Assembly: GCA_965227875.1 (NCBI GenBank)
Contig: OZ245783.1
Location: forward strand, 3,038,001 to 3,102,000
Origin: G965227875 sp965227875
GTDB taxonomy: Bacteria > Pseudomonadota > Alphaproteobacteria > Rhizobiales > JAJFHC01
Direction of reading: 5' to 3'
DNA: 64,000 bases
The notes beneath the pieces were generated by a model, which ran no database searches, was not told where the DNA came from, and was given only the letters and a program-made list of their open reading frames with translations. Of the stretch, positions 24,686 through 34,125 are shown piece after piece; within the stretch, counting starts at the first letter, position 1, and each line of letters starts with the position of its first letter. The position numbers were made by a program, and so were the translations under genes.

Positions 24686-25454
24686 CGCGGACTGGACCCG
24701 CGACGCCTTTCTCGGTGGCAGGCTGGAGATCGAACAGCCGCGAAAGGGATACCGTGCGGGCATCGACGCCGTCCTTCTGGCCGCCGCGGTTCCGGCGAAT
24801 CCTGGAGACACCGTGCTCGAGGCGGGTGCGGGGGTCGGCACGCCCTCTCTGTGCCTTGCTGCGCGGGTGGACGGCGTGCGGGTGACCGGCGTTGAAGTGG
24901 ACGCGGGCCTCTGCGCGGCTGCGGGCCGCAACGCCGAGGCGAACGCGCTCGCCGCGCGCGTCGATTTCGTGTGCGCCGACCTGCTGGGGCCGTTCGCGTC
25001 ATCGCAAGCCGCGGGCATCGCGCGGGAATCCTTCGATCACGTCATCGCCAACCCGCCTTTTTTCGACAGCGGCGAAAGCCGCGGTTCTCCCGACCCGGTG
25101 CGCGGGCGCGCCCGGACGGCGGCGCCGGGAGACCTCGACGGCTGGTTCAAGTACATGCTGACGGTGCTGCGGCCGTCGGGCCGGCTGACCCTGATTCACC
25201 GGGCCGAAGCCATCGGCCGTCTGCTTCGGGCCTGCGAAAACCGGTTCGGAGACCTCCAGATCCTGCCGGTTCATCCCCGTGCGGATCGGCCCGCCAATCT
25301 CGTCCTTCTTCATGCGGTCAAGGCAAGCCGCGCACCCGCGCGCTGGTGGCGCGGAATCGCACTCCACGATGCCGCTGGTGGATATGTCCCGGAGATCGAG
25401 TCCGTGTTGCGCGAAGGCCGGGCGCTCGGCGTTTTCCAGGCACCCGGTGCTTGA
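24669..25454 (+). CDS. TrmN6/YfiC-like tRNA1(Val) A37 N6-methyltransferase family protein
   Basis: A 261-residue Rossmann-fold SAM methyltransferase. RKGYRAGIDAVLLAAAVPA, VLEAGAGVGTPSLCLAARV (SAM loop) and HVIANPPFFDSGESRGS (the N6-adenine NPPF motif) match the TrmN6/YfiC group, which methylates A37 of tRNA-Val in E. coli. The start inside the DUF2007 gene is favoured because homology begins at once. Substrate assignment is by family. Confidence 0.85.
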   Translation: MTRAPDADWTRDAFLGGRLEIEQPRKGYRAGIDAVLLAAAVPANPGDTVLEAGAGVGTPSLCLAARVDGVRVTGVEVDAGLCAAAGRNAEANALAARVDFVCADLLGPFASSQAAGIARESFDHVIANPPFFDSGESRGSPDPVRGRARTAAPGDLDGWFKYMLTVLRPSGRLTLIHRAEAIGRLLRACENRFGDLQILPVHPRADRPANLVLLHAVKASRAPARWWRGIALHDAAGGYVPEIESVLREGRALGVFQAPGA

Positions 25455-25523
25455 GACATGCCGCCGCGCGGCCTATGTGCAGTCGTGACCTCAACTGAAC
25501 CCGCACCGGACGGATCGACCTCC

Positions 25524-26399
25524 ATGAAAGATTTCATCAAGAAGCTTGTTCCCGCGCGCCTGAGGCGCGATGTGCCCGTCGTTCCGGTTGTCCGGCTGTC
25601 CGGTGCGATCGGCATGGTGTCGCCGCTTCGTCCCGGCCTGTCGCTCGCCGGCTGCGCGGAGACGCTGGAGAAGGCGTTCTCCGTCCGCGGTGCGAAGTCG
25701 GTGGCGCTCGCCGTGAACTCGCCGGGCGGCTCGCCCGTGCAGTCGGCGCTCATCTACAAGCGCATCCGCGCCCTGAGCGAGGAAAAGGAAATCCCGGTGA
25801 TCGTGTTTGCCGAGGACGTCGCGGCGTCCGGGGGATACATGCTGGCCTGTGCGGGCGACGAGATCTACGCCGATGAAAGCTCCATCATCGGCTCGATCGG
25901 TGTCGTCTCGGCAGGTTTCGGGTTCGTCGGTGCGATGGAGAAGCTCGGCGTGGAACGCCGGGTCTACACGTCGGGGGAAAACAAGATGATCCTCGACCCG
26001 TTCCAACCGGAAAAGGATGCCGACGTCGACCGGCTCAAGACGCTCCAGCTCGACGTCCACGAATCCTTCAAGGACCTCGTGCGCACGCGACGGGGCGAGG
26101 CCCTCAAGGGAGAGGAGGATGAACTCTTCTCCGGTGCGTTCTGGTCGGGAACGAAGGCGCGCGAACTCGGTCTCGTCGACGGCCTTGGCGACATGCGCAC
26201 GGTCATGCGCGAGCGATTCGGCGAAAAGGTCCGCCTGCGCCTCGTGAATCAGCCGAAAGGATGGTTGCGCCGGCGATTCGGGGCCGATACCACACTGCCG
26301 GTGATGGAGTCGCTGGCCGGCGCGGTCCGGGGGTCGCTTGCCGCGGACATGCTCGCGGCGGCCGAAGAGCGCGCCTTGTGGTCGCGTTACGGACTCTGA
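25524..26399 (+). CDS. S49 family peptidase (SppA-like)
   Basis: A 291-residue serine peptidase that in its family digests signal peptides or membrane proteins. AVNSPGGSPVQSALIYKRIR, FAEDVAASGGYMLACAGDEI (with the probable nucleophilic Ser) and SSIIGSIGVVSAGFGF are the S49 signature blocks. The protein is the short single-domain form. No strong transmembrane helix is seen at the N terminus (MKDFIKKLVPARLRRD), so membrane attachment would be peripheral. Next to the methyltransferase (69-base gap), with pyrophosphatase 37 bases downstream on the same strand. Confidence 0.88.
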   Translation: MKDFIKKLVPARLRRDVPVVPVVRLSGAIGMVSPLRPGLSLAGCAETLEKAFSVRGAKSVALAVNSPGGSPVQSALIYKRIRALSEEKEIPVIVFAEDVAASGGYMLACAGDEIYADESSIIGSIGVVSAGFGFVGAMEKLGVERRVYTSGENKMILDPFQPEKDADVDRLKTLQLDVHESFKDLVRTRRGEALKGEEDELFSGAFWSGTKARELGLVDGLGDMRTVMRERFGEKVRLRLVNQPKGWLRRRFGADTTLPVMESLAGAVRGSLAADMLAAAEERALWSRYGL

Positions 26400-26436
26400 T
26401 CAGCAGCAGCGCCGCACAGTACCGAGGAAGAAGCCC

Positions 26437-26964
26437 ATGCGCATAGACGCCATTTCGATCGGCAACAATCCACCTCACGACGTCAACGTGATCGTCGAGG
26501 TTCCCGTGGGCGGCCAGCCCATCAAGTACGAACTCGACAAGGAAGCCGGCACGCTCGTCGTGGACAGGTTCCTGCACACGCCGATGACCTATCCGGGCAA
26601 TTACGGATTCGTTCCGCACACCCTGTCCGAGGACGGCGATCCGATCGACGTCCTTGTCTGCAACACCCGCCAGCTCGTGCCGGGCTGCGTCATCAACGTC
26701 CGCCCCATCGGCGTGCTCGTGATGGAGGACAATGCCGGTCAGGACGAGAAGATCATCGCGGTGCCGTCCACCCACCTGACGAAACGCTATGACAGCGTGC
26801 TCGAGTATTCCGACCTCCCGGAAATCACGCTCATGCAGATCCGGCATTTCTTCGAGCACTACAAGGATCTCGAGCCCGGAAAATGGGTCAGGATCGACGA
26901 CTGGCTCGGTGCGGAAACCGCCCGCCGGATGATCGTCGAGGCGATCGAGCGGCACGGCAAGTGA
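26437..26964 (+). CDS. ppa: Inorganic pyrophosphatase (family I)
   Basis: Hydrolyses PPi to phosphate, pulling biosynthetic reactions forward. The 175-residue protein has YELDKEAGTLVVDRFL, MTYPGNYGFVPHTLSEDGDP followed by IDVLV (the acidic signature D-x-D-P-x-D) and DEKIIAVP. The length matches the hexameric bacterial form. The ATG follows CCGAGGAAGAAGCCC. Confidence 0.96.
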   Translation: MRIDAISIGNNPPHDVNVIVEVPVGGQPIKYELDKEAGTLVVDRFLHTPMTYPGNYGFVPHTLSEDGDPIDVLVCNTRQLVPGCVINVRPIGVLVMEDNAGQDEKIIAVPSTHLTKRYDSVLEYSDLPEITLMQIRHFFEHYKDLEPGKWVRIDDWLGAETARRMIVEAIERHGK

Positions 26965-26975
26965 TATCCAGAGCG

Positions 26976-27010
26976 GCCGGCGCGCGCGCCGGCTGCCCGA
27001 ACTTTTCCAT
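26976..27010 (+). terminator. Probable terminator after ppa
   Basis: A perfect 18-base GC palindrome (26976-26993), 11 bases past the ppa stop, followed a few bases later by a short T run (CTTTTCC). The T tract is weak, so rho-independent termination is plausible rather than certain. Confidence 0.4.
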
Positions 27011-27151
27011 CGAGGTTTCTCTCCCTTTCACCGCGGAGGCCCGCTCGGTTCCGGCCGGGTGCGTTCGCCCGTTTCCGGAACGATTGGTCGGGCAGGACGT
27101 TCACCGGGCATGGGGCAGGTGGACAAACCGCAACCGGAATAGGAGGAAACA

Positions 27152-28090
27152 TTGAACCTCGGAACTGGAATTCTGGCCGGTCTGGCCGCGCTCGGCGCGG
27201 CCGCGGCCGTCATGCCGACAGGGTCGGCCATGGCGCAGGACGCCGGTGCACGCACGACTGTCGATCTCAACATGCGTGCCGGACCCGGCACAGGGCACCG
27301 CGTGATCCTGACCATCCCGCAAGGACGCAGCGTGCCCGTCTTCGGGTGCACCGAAGGTTACCGATGGTGCGAAACGGCCTATCGGGGCCGCAACGGCTGG
27401 GTATCCGCGCGTTATCTCGACGGCGAACGCGGTGGCCGCGTCGCCGATGTCGGCGAACGGCTGGGGATCGGCATCATCAACTTCGCGCTCAATGCAATCA
27501 TCGGCGAACAGGAGAAACAACGTCGGCCGCGCCGCCACGCCCGGGCGGGTGAAGTCTGCTTCTACCAGAATCATGGCTTCCGCGGAGAGCGCTTCTGCCG
27601 GTCGGCAGGACAGCGCGATGCCCGCATGACCGGCAAGTGGAACGACCGGATCTCTTCGATCGCCGTCGGTCGTGGCGCCAGCGTGCGTGTCTGTCAGCAC
27701 TTCGGCCAGAACGGCTGGTGCGAACGTTACGACCGCGATGTGCGGCGTCTGCGTGGCAACCGCAACGACGCCATCTCGTCCTACCGCGTGATGGACCGCC
27801 GGACAGGCCGCAACCGTGACGGCCGCGGTAGTGACCGCGCCGGGCGGGTATGCTTCTACGAACACCACGGTTTCCGCGGCGACAGCTTCTGCGCCGGTGC
27901 CGGCGAGCGCGCCCGCAGGATGACCGGTGGCTGGAACGACCGGATCTCGTCGATTCGCGTGTCCGGCGGACGCTCGGTACAGGTCTGTGAGCACAACCGG
28001 TTCAACGGCTGGTGCCGGACCGTCAGCGGCAATGTCCCGCGTCTCAGAGGCGAGCGCAACGACGCCATCTCGTCCTTCCGGGTACGCTGA
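27152..28090 (+). CDS. Secreted SH3-domain protein with two beta/gamma-crystallin-like (I36-type) repeats
   Basis: A 312-residue exported protein. A signal peptide (cleavage near AMAQ, residue 29) is followed by a bacterial SH3 domain (about residues 35-90: VDLNMRAGPGTGHRVILTIP ... NGWVSARYL), an Arg-rich linker, and two homologous domains of about 80 residues. These begin GEVCFYQNHGFRGERFC and GRVCFYEHHGFRGDSFC and each end in NDAISSxRV. The Cys-x-Tyr / G-F-x-G-x-x-F-C pattern resembles Greek-key beta/gamma-crystallins and peptidase inhibitor family I36. TTG start with a perfect AGGAGG five bases upstream. Role unknown: inhibitor, calcium binding or envelope stress are possible. Confidence 0.8.
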   Translation: MNLGTGILAGLAALGAAAAVMPTGSAMAQDAGARTTVDLNMRAGPGTGHRVILTIPQGRSVPVFGCTEGYRWCETAYRGRNGWVSARYLDGERGGRVADVGERLGIGIINFALNAIIGEQEKQRRPRRHARAGEVCFYQNHGFRGERFCRSAGQRDARMTGKWNDRISSIAVGRGASVRVCQHFGQNGWCERYDRDVRRLRGNRNDAISSYRVMDRRTGRNRDGRGSDRAGRVCFYEHHGFRGDSFCAGAGERARRMTGGWNDRISSIRVSGGRSVQVCEHNRFNGWCRTVSGNVPRLRGERNDAISSFRVR

Positions 28091-28140
28091 CCGGAGTCCC
28101 CGTCCGGCCTGACAGACGGCCGGACGTGACACACACGAAG

Positions 28141-28187
28141 AGCCTCCTTCCGGGTGCACCTTGCATTCCGGAGGGAGGCTTTTCTTC
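28141..28187 (+). terminator. Strong rho-independent terminator after the SH3/crystallin gene
   Basis: A 13-base-pair stem (28141-28153 pairs with 28168-28180, one G-U pair), a 14-base loop, then TTTTCTT. It lies 50 bases past the stop codon at 28090 and 197 bases before glyQ, separating the two transcription units. Confidence 0.9.
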
Positions 28188-28383
28188 GTGCCGAAGTCCC
28201 CGGCCTCACCGGCCGGGGCGATACTTCCCATGAAACATATCGTCACGCCCGGCCGCACCGCTTGACCGGCGTCCGAGGCGCGACTAGGTTGCGCCGACCG
28301 TGCCCTTTCGCATCTGCGAAAAGCTGTCGGGCCGGCAGGTCCACTGGGTTCAGTACCGGATTCTCACCACGCCGGGATATTCG

Positions 28384-29316
28384 ATGTCCACGTCCACGCA
28401 GACGAGCGCGCGCAGCCTCGATCCGACCAGGTCGTTCCAGGGCCTGATCCTTACCTTGCAGAATTACTGGGCAGGCTATGGCTGTGTCCTGTTGCAGCCG
28501 TATGACATGGAGGTCGGCGCCGGTACGTTCCATCCCGCCACCACGCTCCGCGCGCTTGGACCGCGGCACTGGAATGCCGCCTACGTCCAGCCGTCGCGCC
28601 GGCCCACCGACGGCCGCTATGGTGAAAACCCGAACCGGCTGCAGCACTACTACCAGTTCCAGGTCATCCTCAAACCGTCGCCCCAGGACATCCAGGACCT
28701 TTATCTCGAGAGTCTCTACGCCATCGGCATCGACCCGGCCAATCACGACATCCGTTTCGTCGAGGACGACTGGGAAAGCCCGACGCTCGGCGCCTGGGGC
28801 CTGGGATGGGAGGTCTGGTGCGACGGGATGGAAGTCAGCCAGTTCACCTATTTCCAGCAGGTGGGCGGCTTCGACTGTTCGCCCGTATCCGGCGAACTGA
28901 CCTACGGGCTCGAACGCCTCGCCATGTACGTGCAGGGCGTGGAGAACGTCTACGACCTCAATTTCAATGGCGGCGAGGGGGACGCGCGCGTCTCCTACGG
29001 GGACGTCTTCCTGCAGGCGGAACAGGAATACTCGGCCTACAATTTCGAGCACGCCGACACGTCCATCCTGCTGCGCCATTTCGAGGACGCCGAAACCGAG
29101 TGCGACAGCCTCATCGGCCACGGCCTTGCGCTTCCGGCCTATGACCAGTGCCTCAAGGCGAGCCACCTCTTCAACCTGCTCGATGCCCGCGGCGTGATCT
29201 CCGTGACCGAACGGGCAAGCTATATCGGCCGGGTGCGCCGGCTTGCCAAGCAGTGCGCCGAGGCCTGGCTGCAATCGCCCCAGGCCGGTGCTGCGGCCGA
29301 CGGGGAGGGCGCGTGA
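28384..29316 (+). CDS. glyQ: Glycyl-tRNA synthetase alpha subunit
   Basis: Catalytic subunit of the alpha2-beta2 bacterial GlyRS. The 310-residue protein opens with SFQGLILTLQNYWAGYGCVL and carries EVGAGTFHPATTLRALGP, RRPTDGRYGENPNRLQHYYQ and DDWESPTLGAWGLGWEVWC, all diagnostic of GlyQ. The ATG at 28384 gives the usual length; the upstream open frame has no matching homology. Its stop overlaps the glyS start by one base (TGATG). Confidence 0.96.
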   Translation: MSTSTQTSARSLDPTRSFQGLILTLQNYWAGYGCVLLQPYDMEVGAGTFHPATTLRALGPRHWNAAYVQPSRRPTDGRYGENPNRLQHYYQFQVILKPSPQDIQDLYLESLYAIGIDPANHDIRFVEDDWESPTLGAWGLGWEVWCDGMEVSQFTYFQQVGGFDCSPVSGELTYGLERLAMYVQGVENVYDLNFNGGEGDARVSYGDVFLQAEQEYSAYNFEHADTSILLRHFEDAETECDSLIGHGLALPAYDQCLKASHLFNLLDARGVISVTERASYIGRVRRLAKQCAEAWLQSPQAGAAADGEGA

Positions 29317-31415
29317 TGGCCGAACTCCTGCTCGAGCTGTTCTGCGAGGAAATCCCGGCACGGATGCAGCGCGCCGCCGCGGACAACCTGAAAAAGGCGG
29401 TGACAGACGCACTCGTCGATTCGGGCTGCGTGTACGAAGGGGCGAGAGCCCACGCGACTCCGCGCCGGCTTGTGCTCTCGGTCGAGGGTCTCCCCGCCCG
29501 CCAGCCCGATACGCGCGAAGAACGCAAGGGCCCGCGCGTCGACGCGCCGGACAGGGCGATCGAGGGATTTCTCGGGTCCGTCGGCATGTCCCGTGACGAA
29601 CTGGAAACCCGCGAGGACAAGAAGGGCGCCTTCTACGTTGCCGTGATCGCACGGGAAGGCCGCCCCGTTCCCGAGCTTCTGGCCGAGATCGTTCCCGAGG
29701 TTATCCGCGGCTTTCACTGGCCGAAGTCCATGCGCTGGGGTGCCGGACAGTTGCGCTGGGTGCGCCCCCTTCATTCGATCCTTTGCGTTTTCGACGGCGA
29801 ACCCGTTGCCTTCGAGGTCGACGGTATCAGCGCCGGCGACATGACCCGCGGCCATCGTTTCATGGCGCCGGATCCCGTCCAGTGCCGCCGTTACGACGAC
29901 TACGAGCAGGCGATGGACCGCGCCTTCGTGATGCTCGATTCCGGCCGCCGGGCCGATTCGATCCTCGACGACGCCAAGAACCTGGCCTTCGCGCGCGGGC
30001 TCGAACTGAACGAGGATGACGGCCTGCTGGCCGAGGTCTCCGGGCTGGTCGAGTGGCCCGTCACGATGATGGGCGGTTTCGACGAGAGTTTTCTGGAACT
30101 GCCGCCCGAGGTGCTCGTGAGCGCCATGCGCACGCACCAGAAGTATTTCACGCTCAAGGATCCGGCGACCGGGAAGCTTGCGCCGAATTTCGTCATGGTC
30201 GCCAACCTCGAGGCCGAGGATGGCGGCACGGCGATCGTGGCGGGCAACGAACGCGTGCTGCGCGCCCGTCTTTCCGATGCCCGGTTCTTCTGGCAGCAGG
30301 ATCTCGCCTCGTCGCTGGAAAGCCGGCTGCCGCGACTCAACGAACTGATCTTCCACGCCAGACTCGGGACCGTCCACGACAAGGCGCACGGCATCGCGCG
30401 CATCGCCATGGGACTATCAGGCCACGTGCCGGGGGCGGACCGGACCGACTGCGAAACCGCCGCACTGCTGTCCAAGGCCGATCTGGTGACGGAAATGGTC
30501 GGTGAATTCCCCGAACTCCAGGGCCGCATGGGCCAGTATTATGCCCTTGCCGACGGCCTTGCGCCGCACGTGGCCGCGGCGATCGCGGAGCATTACGCGC
30601 CGCAGGGCCCGGGCGACGCGGTGCCGCGCGAGCCGGTGTCCGTGGCCGTGTCCCTGGCGGACAAGCTTCACACGCTGGTCGGGTTCTTCCGCATCGGCGA
30701 GAAACCGACCGGGTCGAAGGACCCTTACGCGTTGCGCCGCGCGGCGCTCGGCGTCATTCGTCTCGTGCTCGAGAACGAGCTGCGCCTCGGTCTCAAGGAA
30801 TGGTTCGCCAAGACCGCGTCGGTCTATGGCGAGATCGCGCCGGATATGGTGGCGGAGCACTGGCCGGCGGACGGAAACGTCGAGGGCGACGATGAACTTC
30901 TGGCGTTTTTCGCCGACCGCCTGAAGGTCTATCTGCGCGACCAGGGCGCGCGGCACGATCTCATCGACGCGGTGTTTTCGCTCGGCGGCCAGGACGACCT
31001 GCTTATGATCGTGCGCAGGGTCGAGGCGCTCGGCGCCTTTCTCGCGACCGAAGACGGGGAAAACCTCCTTGCCGGAACGCGCCGCGCAGAAAACATCCTG
31101 CGCATCGAGGAAAAGAAGGACGGCGTGTCCCACGACGGCGAGGCCGATCCCGACCTGTTCGCGCAGGACGAGGAACGCGCCCTGGCCGACGCGATCGCCG
31201 GGGTCACGGCCGCCGCGCGCTCTGCGGTCGAGGAGGAACGGTTCGCCGACGCGATGACGGAACTGGCGAAACTGCGCCAGCCCGTGGACGCGTTCTTCGA
31301 CAACGTCACGGTCAACGCGGATCATTCCGACGTCAGGCGCAACCGCCTGAACCTGCTTTCTCACATTCGCGCGGCCACGCGGGCCGTCGCCGATTTTTCC
31401 AGGATTGAAAACTGA
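29316..31415 (+). CDS. glyS: Glycyl-tRNA synthetase beta subunit
   Basis: tRNA-recognition subunit of the tetrameric GlyRS. The 699-residue protein starts AELLLELFCEEIPARMQRAA, typical of GlyS, and contains an HD-like segment (FHARLGTVHDKAHGIARIA), KADLVTEMVGEFPELQGRMG and a C-terminal anticodon-binding DALR-like region ending VTVNADHSDVRRNRLNLLS. Coupled to glyQ by the one-base overlap. Confidence 0.96.
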   Translation: MAELLLELFCEEIPARMQRAAADNLKKAVTDALVDSGCVYEGARAHATPRRLVLSVEGLPARQPDTREERKGPRVDAPDRAIEGFLGSVGMSRDELETREDKKGAFYVAVIAREGRPVPELLAEIVPEVIRGFHWPKSMRWGAGQLRWVRPLHSILCVFDGEPVAFEVDGISAGDMTRGHRFMAPDPVQCRRYDDYEQAMDRAFVMLDSGRRADSILDDAKNLAFARGLELNEDDGLLAEVSGLVEWPVTMMGGFDESFLELPPEVLVSAMRTHQKYFTLKDPATGKLAPNFVMVANLEAEDGGTAIVAGNERVLRARLSDARFFWQQDLASSLESRLPRLNELIFHARLGTVHDKAHGIARIAMGLSGHVPGADRTDCETAALLSKADLVTEMVGEFPELQGRMGQYYALADGLAPHVAAAIAEHYAPQGPGDAVPREPVSVAVSLADKLHTLVGFFRIGEKPTGSKDPYALRRAALGVIRLVLENELRLGLKEWFAKTASVYGEIAPDMVAEHWPADGNVEGDDELLAFFADRLKVYLRDQGARHDLIDAVFSLGGQDDLLMIVRRVEALGAFLATEDGENLLAGTRRAENILRIEEKKDGVSHDGEADPDLFAQDEERALADAIAGVTAAARSAVEEERFADAMTELAKLRQPVDAFFDNVTVNADHSDVRRNRLNLLSHIRAATRAVADFSRIEN

Positions 31416-31432
31416 CGAAGGGTAAGAAGACA

Positions 31433-34123
31433 ATGTCTGCTTCCGGACAGAAGTGGGTCTACCGCTTTGGTGATGGTGTCGCCGACGGGGCCGCGGAAAT
31501 GCGCGACCTGCTCGGCGGCAAGGGAGCCAACCTGGCCGAGATGTGCAATCTCGGTCTGCCGGTGCCGCCGGGCTTCACCATAACCACGGAAGTTTGCACG
31601 GCCTATTACGACAACGCCAAGTCGTATCCCGAAGGCCTGCGCAGCCAGGTCGTGGAGGCGCTCGCCCATGTCGGAGAACTCGTCGGCGCCGGGTTCGGCA
31701 GCAGCAGCAATCCCCTTCTGGTATCGGTGCGTTCGGGCGCGCGCGCATCCATGCCCGGCATGATGGACACCGTCCTCAACCTGGGCCTCAACGACGAGAC
31801 CGTCGAAAGCCTCGCCGAGCGTTCCGGCGACAGGCGCTTCGCCTATGACAGCTACCGACGCTTCATCCAGATGTACTCCGACGTGGTCCTCGGGGTCGAT
31901 CACTATAATTTCGAGGACATCCTGGAGGCCTACAAGGAACAGCAGGGCTACGAACTCGACACCGAGATGACCGTCGACGACTGGTCGACGATCATCACGC
32001 GCTACAAGGAGTGCGTCGAGGAGGAACTGGAAGAACCGTTCCCGCAGGACGTGAACGAGCAGCTCTGGGGCGCCATCGGCGCGGTGTTCGATTCCTGGCG
32101 CAACGCCCGAGCGGAAACCTACCGGCGGCTGCACGACATCCCCGAAAGCTGGGGCACGGCCGTCAACGTCCAGGCCATGGTGTTCGGCAACATGGGCGAG
32201 ACGAGTGCGACCGGCGTCGCGTTCACGCGCAATCCGTCCACGGGCGAAAAGTCGCTCTACGGCGAGTTTCTGGTCAATGCCCAGGGCGAGGATGTCGTGG
32301 CCGGGATCCGCACGCCACAGAATATCACGGAAGCCGCCCGCGTCGAGGCCGGTTCCGACAAGCCGTCGCTCGAAGCCCTGATGCCGGAAGTGTTCGCCCA
32401 GCTCAAGGCGATCTACGAGAAGCTCGAGGGTCACTACCGCGACATGCAGGATCTCGAGTTCACCGTCCAGGACGGCAAGCTCTGGATGCTCCAGACGCGA
32501 TCGGGCAAGCGCACCGCCAAGGCCGCGCTCAAGATCGCCGTGGAAATGGCGGCCGAAGGCCTGATCACGCACGAGGAGGCTGTCCGGCGCGTCGATCCGG
32601 CATCCCTGGACCAGCTGCTGCATCCCACCCTCGACCCCGATGCGCCGCGCGATGTCCTGGCTACGGGCCTGCCGGCATCCCCGGGGGCCGCCTGCGGCCG
32701 GATCGTCTTCAATTCGGACGAGGCCGAACAGCTCAAGGCCCAGGGCGAGCAGGTTATCCTCGTGCGCATCGAGACGAGTCCCGAGGACATCCACGGCATG
32801 CACGCCGCCGAGGGCATTCTCACGACGCGCGGCGGCATGACCAGCCACGCGGCGGTCGTCGCCCGCGGCATGGGCCGGCCCTGCGTTTCCGGCGCGGGCG
32901 GAATCTACATCGACTATCAGGCCGAAACCATGCGTTGTGCGGCCGGCGAATTGTCCAAGGGCGACGTGGTCACCATCGACGGGACGACCGGCCAGGTGAT
33001 CCGCGGCACCGTGGCGATGATCAAGCCGGAGCTCTCCGGCGATTTCGGGAAGCTCATGGCCTGGGCGGACGAGGTCCGCCGCATGGGCATCCGGGCCAAT
33101 GCCGAAACGCCGCTCGATGCACGGACCGCCCGGGACTTCGGCGCGGAGGGCATCGGCCTCAGCCGCACCGAGCACATGTTCTTCGATGCCGACCGCATCG
33201 TCGCCGTTCGCGAGATGATCCTGTCGGAGACCCCGGAGGGCCGCCGTGCCGCACTGGACAAGATCCTGCCCATGCAGCGTGCCGATTTCATCGAGTTGTT
33301 CGAGATCATGTCCGGCCTTCCGGTGACGATCCGGCTGCTCGATCCGCCGCTGCACGAGTTCCTGCCACATAGCGACGAGGAAATCGCGCAGGTCGCCGAG
33401 GCCATGGGCGCCGATGCGGCCCACCTCCGCGCCAGGGTCGGCGAACTGAGCGAACTCAACCCCATGCTCGGCCATCGCGGCTGCCGGCTGGCGATCACCT
33501 ATCCGGAGATCAGCGAGATGCAGGCGCGCGCCATTTTCGAGGCGGCCGTCGAGGCGGGCCGGAAGACCGGCAAGCCGGTCGTGCCGGAAGTGATGGTGCC
33601 GCTCGTCGCCACGAAAGCGGAGTTCGAGATCATCCGCGAACGTATCGTCAAGGTTGCCGACGAGGTCACCCGGGAAACGGGGACCGAAGTCGAGTATCTC
33701 GTCGGCACCATGATCGAGCTTCCGCGTGCCTGCCTGCGCGCCGCCGAGATCGCGGAAACCGCGGAATTCTTCTCCTTCGGCACGAACGATCTGACCCAGA
33801 CCGCTTTCGGCATCAGCCGTGACGACGCGTCTTCGTTCCTCGGCGACTATACGCGCAACGGAATTCTCGAAACCGATCCTTTCGTGACCATCGACGCCGA
33901 CGGTGTCGGTGAACTGGTCCGCATCGGCGTCGATCGCGGGCGCAGCGTCCGGCCCGACATCAAGCTGGGCATCTGCGGCGAGCATGGCGGTGACCCGCAG
34001 TCCGTCCGCTTCTGCGAGGACGTCGGCCTCGACTACGTCTCGTGTTCGCCTTTCCGGGTTCCCATCGCCCGGCTCGCGGCGGCCCAGGCGACCCTCGCAG
34101 GCGACGTTGCCAGGAGCGACTAG
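31433..34123 (+). CDS. ppdK: Pyruvate, phosphate dikinase
   Basis: Interconverts pyruvate, ATP and Pi with PEP, AMP and PPi. It supports gluconeogenesis, and its direction depends on PPi removal (ppa is encoded 4.5 kb upstream). The 896-residue protein has the ATP-grasp domain (GGKGANLAEMCNLGLPVPPG at the start), the swivelling domain with catalytic His in TTRGGMTSHAAVVARGMGRP, and the PEP-binding barrel with the Cys motif LGICGEHGGDP at the C terminus. It lies 17 bases after glyS. No regulatory-protein gene (DUF299) is adjacent. Confidence 0.96.
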   Translation: MSASGQKWVYRFGDGVADGAAEMRDLLGGKGANLAEMCNLGLPVPPGFTITTEVCTAYYDNAKSYPEGLRSQVVEALAHVGELVGAGFGSSSNPLLVSVRSGARASMPGMMDTVLNLGLNDETVESLAERSGDRRFAYDSYRRFIQMYSDVVLGVDHYNFEDILEAYKEQQGYELDTEMTVDDWSTIITRYKECVEEELEEPFPQDVNEQLWGAIGAVFDSWRNARAETYRRLHDIPESWGTAVNVQAMVFGNMGETSATGVAFTRNPSTGEKSLYGEFLVNAQGEDVVAGIRTPQNITEAARVEAGSDKPSLEALMPEVFAQLKAIYEKLEGHYRDMQDLEFTVQDGKLWMLQTRSGKRTAKAALKIAVEMAAEGLITHEEAVRRVDPASLDQLLHPTLDPDAPRDVLATGLPASPGAACGRIVFNSDEAEQLKAQGEQVILVRIETSPEDIHGMHAAEGILTTRGGMTSHAAVVARGMGRPCVSGAGGIYIDYQAETMRCAAGELSKGDVVTIDGTTGQVIRGTVAMIKPELSGDFGKLMAWADEVRRMGIRANAETPLDARTARDFGAEGIGLSRTEHMFFDADRIVAVREMILSETPEGRRAALDKILPMQRADFIELFEIMSGLPVTIRLLDPPLHEFLPHSDEEIAQVAEAMGADAAHLRARVGELSELNPMLGHRGCRLAITYPEISEMQARAIFEAAVEAGRKTGKPVVPEVMVPLVATKAEFEIIRERIVKVADEVTRETGTEVEYLVGTMIELPRACLRAAEIAETAEFFSFGTNDLTQTAFGISRDDASSFLGDYTRNGILETDPFVTIDADGVGELVRIGVDRGRSVRPDIKLGICGEHGGDPQSVRFCEDVGLDYVSCSPFRVPIARLAAAQATLAGDVARSD

Positions 34124-34125
34124 TC

